Assembly (NCBI GenBank): GCA_019649035.1
Contig: BMAT01012428.1
Coordinates: forward strand, 5,959 to 31,852
From: Elysia marginata
Lineage: Eukaryota > Mollusca > Gastropoda > Plakobranchidae
Length of the DNA: 25,894 nucleotides
Reading direction: 5' to 3'
In this document: one piece after another, positions 21,301 through 25,894 of the stretch
Layout of the letters: each line of letters starts with the position of its first letter
Position numbering within the stretch: the first letter of the stretch is position 1
Program-made: the position numbers and the translations under genes
The notes under the pieces: model-generated
Database searches by the model: none
Seen by the model: only the letters and a program-made list of their open reading frames with translations
Told to the model about the DNA's origin: nothing

Positions 21301-24300
21301 AATGATCTTAAATTCAGAAAACCCCTTCAATGCCTTATCCAAACCCAACTTTTCACATCCAGTTACCTGTGCGAGCCTGAGGCCAGCAGTCAAGCGTAAC
21401 ACTCCACTGCAGCAGCGGATTAGGGGCTAATGACAACCTCAGTAATGGCAATTATTGTTTCTGCGATTGGGCCACTAAATTTACTTTGGAAAATATGCAC
21501 ACTCTAATGAAATAAATCAATAACAATGAGACAACTACTTAAAACGCAGCATGAGGATATTGAGAAATAGCCAAAAACTAAAACTTGACCTCAAATATCT
21601 TGAAACATCTCATTTAATGGCTATAGGCATCTTTTCTCACCTCTCTCCTCTGACAAAGTATTTAAGTGCTAAGGAGACCAGATTTACATTCCAGGCAGCT
21701 GTTCCTTGTTGCTCTAATTACTCCCCTTTCAATAAAATCACCTGTGTTCATTATTATGGGAATAATGAACAGCACCAACTTTATATCAAGAGCTCTTAAA
21801 AAAAAAAAGGCAACTGAACTTCGTCAACCCAGATGGAAACAGATCAGCCAAGACAAAAATAGAGTTTGACACACACGATAATTTAGATAAATAGAGACAG
21901 ACAGATAAGAAAGAAAAGCATAACAAAAAAAAAAAAGGGTTTCAGATGTAATACAAGCACATGTGATATGTAGAATCTGTACATGAATTTAGCTTCTCAA
22001 GGATACTGAGCACTTGGTTATCATCTGGCTGAACACGGATGGCATGAATCACTGGAAAGGAAAATTTACCCTCTGTCAAGTCCTCACAATAACTTTTATT
22101 GGCCTTGTACTGTGGATACACAAAGAAGCAAGTGTCCTTCATAGCCATTTACAATGTTAGTGACAAAAAAAGACTAGCTCAGCCTCATTAAAGTTTCAAA
22201 AATTTAAAATCTTACCAAGACTTTATTAACATGAGCTCTAAAACTAATATCTAAAAACTAAAGAAAAAAAAAAGCAAATTTTTTTCGCTACAAAATTGCA
22301 GACAAAAAGCAAAAAACACTCACTGAAAATTGAATACTTGCTAAGTTGTACACCAACTTACAAAGTGAAGACATTTAGTTGACAACATAACCTTTGGTTT
22401 TTTAACCTTAGAGAAGACAATATTCAAACATACATTTCAATAAATTGTAAAGAGCAACAGAAACCCTTTTAATTCCAATTTAAATTACTGTTTCAGTTTT
22501 CTAAAATGAAGATAAAAAACAAACAACCCAAAACAAACCTCTGTTGAATACAAGTTGGCATAGTCATCACGGATTTGAAAGTAAAGTCCCAATAAATTCA
22601 ACAGGTGCTTGAAATCGCTGTGAATCAAAGACCATAGTTTAAACATCAATAGAAGAAAAACAGACACTTATTTTATTTTTTTTTCAATCAACTACAGAAC
22701 CTTCAAAAACAAATCTGGATAAGTGTGTTGGATCTAAAGGTATGAACAAATCTTAGTGCATTTTATGCTCATCTAGCTTGAATTCTTCACCTCTTGAGCC
22801 CTAAACTTAGCTCTTTAGGGTGGCAGTTCTTCAACTTGCACAAAAAAATTGCAGCATTGTAACAAAGAACTCAATATACAGCACATATATATGCACTATC
22901 AAAAGTCACAAAAATTTATTAGAAACTCTAAACAACAAACATGTGACTGATTATTTTCTCAGGGGGATGGCTAGAAAAAAAAAGTCATTTTGAGCCTGAA
23001 ATTAACTCCATCTTACCATAATGAGAGTTTAATATTTAAAATACAGCCAGTTGCACAAGGAAGATGTCTAATTTAATAGTAATTTTCATATCAATTAATG
23101 CAAGGAAAAAGGTCTTACAAAAAAAATATATTACAGGCAAGGTGATTTATGAGTCATAATTTTCGTTCACAGTATAAATTCTTTCCATACCTTGTATTTT
23201 CACTAAAAAGCTGCATGAGGTCAACAGCAAGGCCAAATAATCCACCAGTTTCTACCGCAGCAAAAAAAAAATCATGAACATATTAGGATGCAAAAACTTA
23301 AAAAAATGTTCAACCAAATGATGGCATGCTTACTGTACATAATAAATTTTTCAACTACCTAATTTTCTGCTTGAAAACATAAAAAAAATGACATAGCTCT
23401 ATTTTAAAGGGTACTACAGTGGAATCTCTTTAATTTTAAATTTCAGGCCCCTTAAAATTTATTTCAGTATAAAAGGCACATTGGTTTACAATATGTTTGT
23501 TTTTATTACTACTTTTGATACTTGAACACATGTACAAACATTGACAAAAGCAGCAGGCTTGGAAAGTCAAGATAAAGAGTTGAAATTTTACCATTTTATA
23601 GATTTAATTTCATGCTATGAAGTGAAGCATAGTTCACTGCCACTGCAAATCTGCATGAGGAACAATAAAAAGACAAAGGACTTTGCACTAGCAAGCATTT
23701 TCATTTCCGTTTGGCCACTTTCGGGAAGAGATTCTACTGTACTTCATAATCTATTTATAGATTCAAAAGTTAAAAAATCACTCCTGAAAATGTAATAAGA
23801 ATGCGATTCTGCCTATTATCAGATGACAAGTGAGTGATAGGTTTCTGTCAAGTATGGCTACAAAACTCTTTGGTTTATCAGGATAAGCAAAAAGCCTTGA
23901 TGTTGATGCCCTAATGATAGGCATTTATGTAGTGCTTTTTAAAAACAAAATTTAGCCTTGAATTTTTAAAAGTAGTATAGTAATATATAACCTAAATTGA
24001 AATTCTCACACTTCAAGTACAGCCCCGCCCAAATAATTTGAGCCTGGATAGTTTGAATACTTGTTTAATTAAGATTCCTAATTTAAACCCTCTTTTATAA
24101 TACATACTGACAACTTCAAAGTAGGATAATTAAAACTTAAATTTTGCTCATGTGGTGTGCCAAATAACCAAACTGGAATAACTAATCCAGCCAATTCTAG
24201 AGATGTGATGTCACAAGTCTAGCAAGCAGTCCAAATGAGCCTGATGTCTCAATTTTGACATCAAAATATGTCAATAGTTTTTTTTTTATAACAAAACATT

Positions 24301-25212
24301 TTTCTGAGCTTCCAAACATTCAAAACAGCATTATATTGTAAAAACTTTGTAGAAAGATACCTGCCCTTCTTTTGATTTAAAATGCTGAGGAAAACATTTA
24401 CTTTTACAAACATTTTGTCTTACATTCCGTCTAAATGAGGCGTAAGTCGAAGGGCTTAGTTTTGAGAAAAAGGCTTTCAAAGTTTAGTGGGTGTTAATAA
24501 GAAAATTTTTTTGACGCTTAAACCATGTCTAAACAGCTCTCACTCCTAATTTTAGTTAAAATTTTATGTTTTATTCGTTTAATTTTAATTGGTGTGCCTG
24601 CTAAGCCCAAAACATGTTTATAGTGCAATTTTCTCCCCATTCTCAAATTTAACCCTGCGATTTCAAACAGCTATAACTTCACACAGCCGCATCATAGATC
24701 TATTGTGTTTGTTGAACTTAAAAGTAGAGAAAATTAGGTTTTTCCCTGATACCAATATCTGACTACCTCCCAATTTCAACTTAAGACTCATTAATATTGG
24801 TTATAAGACATTTCTAAAATTAAGATTTATGACATTCCACTTATTTTGTTCTAGCTGCAAGACATATAAACTTAAACACAACTTTCATAATTAATATTTT
24901 TAAGTAACCTTATGTTCGATCAAGTAATTAAAACTATAGCAAAAGCTTAAGTTCAGTAGTTAATCTTTATATTAAAGTCTTCTTTTAAACACATGAGATG
25001 TGAATACATTTTGACATGCATTCTGTGAGGTAGAATGCCATCTAAGCTTCTTGCTATACTTATGGAGGCTATGATACGCAGACAATCAAACACGCTTATA
25101 TGATACCCACTCCTAATAACCATCAGCTTGTATTCCTCCTCAGTAGGGCAGACAACAGCATCTCGCCAGTAGATATCCATCCCCTGTCCTCGGTGAAGCT
25201 CCAGCAAATGCT
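18216..25212 (-). CDS. GGPS1: Geranylgeranyl diphosphate synthase (GGPPS), 3' part, six exons
   Basis: Joined minus-strand exons 25212-25111, 23251-23191, 22617-22539, 22109-22007, 19951-19837 and 18321-18216 (566 nt) give about 188 residues and TGA. The enzyme condenses farnesyl-PP with isopentenyl-PP to geranylgeranyl-PP, used to prenylate Rab and Rho proteins, in the cytosol. Visible in fragment numbering: [10 protein letters not shown] (9-18), [10 protein letters not shown] (35-44), the second aspartate-rich motif [10 protein letters not shown] (68-77), which binds the Mg2+-diphosphate of the substrate, [11 protein letters not shown] (90-100) and KFGSFEYTR. The alignment to human GGPS1 (300 residues) is collinear, with all borders GT-AG. 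The first aspartate-rich motif DDIED and the N-terminal ~120 residues must lie beyond the right edge. The C-terminal tail after the last helix (SQPQDNGDG) is not conserved. No damage seen. Confidence 0.96.
18322..19836 (-). other. GGPPS intron between exons 5 and 6
   Basis: Phase 2 intron of 1515 nt. It contains the inverted-repeat element 18970-19258. The segment 19440-19620 is GC-richer and open in two plus frames, without recognisable content. Confidence 0.7.
18970..19258. mobile_element. 289-bp inverted-repeat element (foldback/MITE)
   Basis: ATAGGGAATGAGAT (18970-18983) is the exact reverse complement of ATCTCATTCCCTAT (19245-19258). Similarity continues inward: TCAAGAGTAACG on the left against CAACAAGAGTAGCG on the reverse-complemented right. 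TA at each side of GGGAAT...ATTCCC suits a TA target duplication. A near-palindrome AATCTAGACCTAGATT (about 19051-19068) lies inside. No coding capacity; family unknown to me. Confidence 0.8.
19837..19951 (-). CDS. GGPS1: GGPPS exon 5 in window
   Basis: Minus-strand acceptor TCTCACAG ending at 19952, donor GTAAGT from 19836. It encodes (N)[19 protein letters not shown], then [18 protein letters not shown] plus two bases of Gln. Confidence 0.95.
19952..22006 (-). other. GGPPS intron between exons 4 and 5
   Basis: At 2055 nt the largest intron of the window apart from that after the first GGPPS exon here. The stretch 20280-20960 is GC-richer, with a repeated CTATATTGGCTTTG / GTATATTGGCTTCA pair (about 20305 and 20391) and the hairpin at 20758-20833. 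Around 21370-21440 lies a second GC-richer patch. Likely repeat-derived, but no element ends were found. Confidence 0.6.
20758..20833. repeat. Nested hairpin
   Basis: Outer stem AGGTGG (20758-20763) with CCACCT (20828-20833). Inner 9-bp perfect stem GGCGTTGAC (20768-20776) with GTCAACGCC (20787-20795) over a 10-nt loop. Nothing identifies it as a known RNA. Confidence 0.6.
22007..22109 (-). CDS. GGPS1: GGPPS exon 4 in window
   Basis: Minus-strand acceptor TATCCACAG ending at 22110, donor GTATCC from 22006. It encodes [19 protein letters not shown], then [15 protein letters not shown] plus one base. The donor choice is set by protein homology: it yields QVLNIVRQRT across the junction, against human QVQNILRQRT. 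Confidence 0.94.
22110..22538 (-). other. GGPPS intron between exons 3 and 4
   Basis: 429-nt phase 0 intron, AT-rich. Nothing recognisable. Confidence 0.7.
22539..22617 (-). CDS. GGPS1: GGPPS exon 3 in window (second Asp-rich motif)
   Basis: Minus-strand acceptor ATTCACAG ending at 22618, donor GTTTGT from 22538 (weaker than the others). It encodes (S)[18 protein letters not shown] and YANLYSTE, containing the DDYxN metal-diphosphate motif. Leaves in phase 0. Confidence 0.95.
22618..23190 (-). other. GGPPS intron between exons 2 and 3
   Basis: 573-nt phase 2 intron, AT-rich. Nothing recognisable. Confidence 0.7.
23191..23251 (-). CDS. GGPS1: GGPPS exon 2 in window
   Basis: Minus-strand acceptor GCGGTAG ending at 23252, donor GTATGG from 23190. 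It encodes (K)[19 protein letters not shown] plus two bases of Ser. Only 61 nt long. Confidence 0.93.
23417..23739. mobile_element. 323-bp Tigger-type MITE
   Basis: The left end CAGTGGAATCTCTT and the reverse-complemented right end CAGTAGAATCTCTT match at 13 of 14 positions. They are flanked by TA at 23415-23416 and 23740-23741. The CAGTRGAATCTCTT...TTTAA end is characteristic of pogo/Tigger-like Tc1-mariner elements. The plus-strand open frame at 23541-23795 starts inside the element and runs past its right end, so it is not a gene. Confidence 0.82.
24020..24190. mobile_element. Short element, family B copy 3 (~170 bp)
   Basis: Starts TA-CAGCCCCGCCC and has GTTTGAATACTTGTTTAATT as in copy 1. 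Its right half, GGATAATTAAAACTTAAATT then AAATAACCAAACTGGAATAA, matches copy 2. The right border is approximate. Confidence 0.62.
25111..25212 (-). CDS. GGPS1: GGPPS exon 1 in window
   Basis: On the minus strand the acceptor is AATTAG at 25218-25213 and the donor is GTGGGT from 25110. It encodes (E/Q)[18 protein letters not shown], then [13 protein letters not shown]. It enters and leaves in phase 1; the A before the donor joins AA of the next exon to give Lys of KTGGLFG, as in human GGPS1. Confidence 0.94.
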
Positions 25213-25894
25213 CTAATTGTGAAATTAAACACACATACTTTATAGATTAGTCAAAATTTTAAAAAAAATAATAAAACAATAAGTTTGAAACAAACCAACA
25301 AACTAACTATTCTACAACAAGAGGCATTTTTCAATAATAATAACTAAATAAGTGCAACAAAATGTTTATGAACCTTATATGAAAAAACCCTAATGAAAAA
25401 AACATATTCTGTGCTGCTGATTTGTTTCACTCTTGTTTAAGGGGAAAACAGAGCCTCATAAATGTTTTAATGAATGGTAATAAAATTATTATTTTGGGCT
25501 AAGCATAGAGGAAAACATGTATCTAAAAGAAACAAAATGATTGATAGAGAATTCTGTATTTCTGTGGAAAATCACCACATCTGTTAAAATTTACATCCTT
25601 TTGATCCCAGCACTTTTTTCTGCATGATTTGAAACAGAGATCTTGAGGAAATAACGGTTCAGAGAAAAATAAGACATGAAGTTGATAAACAAAGATTGCT
25701 TTCTAATAGCTCACTTTTCAAATTAACTTACTTTTGTATGTAGTCTCATCTTTCACTATTCAAATTAACTTTCTTGAAAAGACTTTTTCGGTCTCACCAT
25801 TTACTATAAAAGTTAACTTACTTGAAAAGAATTTTGAGGCCTCACCATCACTCACGGCGACGAAACACTCAACTTTTAGTTCACCTGTACAGCC
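25213..25894 (-). other. GGPPS intron upstream of exon 1, runs off the window
   Basis: No further GGPPS exon is visible: neither the segment before QLLELH nor the DDIED motif can be found on the minus strand up to the edge. It contains the tandem repeat 25711-25849. Confidence 0.6.
25711..25849. repeat. Imperfect ~48-bp tandem repeat, about three units
   Basis: Units begin near 25711, 25753 and 25802, with shared words CAAATTAACTT, CTTGAAAAGA and CTCACCAT; a partial fourth may begin at about 25849. The minus strand from the window edge to about 25762 is open (GELKVECFVAVSDGEASKFF, then SSKLTFIVNGETEKVFSRKLI) before a stop, so the repeat may derive from coding sequence. Confidence 0.65.

Larger units (their letters stand above)
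23252..25110 (-). other. GGPPS intron between exons 1 and 2
   Basis: 1859-nt phase 1 intron. It holds two short DNA elements (23417-23739 and 24020-24190); the rest is AT-rich. Confidence 0.7.

Noticed and set aside
21370..21450. GC-richer patch with CTGAGG/CCTCAG ends, considered as a tRNA or SINE head
   Set aside because: No A-box or B-box promoter motifs and no cloverleaf could be drawn.
23541..23795. 84-codon plus-strand open frame
   Set aside because: Starts inside the TA-flanked MITE at 23417-23739 and runs out of it; chance frame.
1..25894. CRISPR arrays, bacterial operons, rRNA or tRNA genes
   Set aside because: None found; the gene structure is eukaryotic and no repeat-spacer pattern or RNA-gene signature is present.

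Overview
The window is AT-rich animal nuclear DNA carrying parts of two intron-containing, conserved single-copy-type genes in convergent orientation, separated by about 11 kb without recognisable genes. Spliceosomal GT-AG introns, conserved animal proteins, many short TA-flanked inverted-repeat elements and a non-LTR retrotransposon scrap all indicate a metazoan. The low GC content and intron sizes of about 0.4-1.9 kb fit an invertebrate, perhaps a mollusc or other lophotrochozoan, but the sequence does not settle the phylum. A 2-base N gap at 7608-7609 shows that this is a draft assembly.

Left part (1-7254, + strand): the last seven exons that can be recognised of a zinc transporter of the ZIP11/SLC39A11 (GufA-like) family, about 320 residues. 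The first exon or exons, which encode transmembrane helix 1, lie upstream of the window. Introns hold a 253-bp inverted-repeat element (4112-4364) and a 586-bp Tigger/pogo-like element (5835-6420).

Middle part (7255-18215): 3' UTRs of both genes and the convergent intergenic region. It is mostly AT-rich sequence without coding signal. It contains a hairpin-flanked homopolymer and assembly gap, a second copy of the Tigger-like family in opposite orientation, two copies of a third short element family, an inverted repeat with coding-like arms, a possible hAT-type element, and a degraded tail of a non-LTR retrotransposon polyprotein.

Right part (18216-25212, - strand): the last six exons of geranylgeranyl diphosphate synthase (GGPS1), about 188 residues including the second aspartate-rich motif. 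The exons with the first aspartate-rich motif lie beyond the right edge. Its introns hold three further short elements and a structured GC-richer patch. The right edge (25711-25894) has an imperfect tandem repeat that is partly open on the minus strand.

The two genes have unrelated jobs (zinc transport; isoprenoid synthesis for protein prenylation) and no functional link is claimed. I found no new gene system. The unusual content is the density of small inverted-repeat elements, at least eight in 26 kb, inside introns and the convergent spacer.
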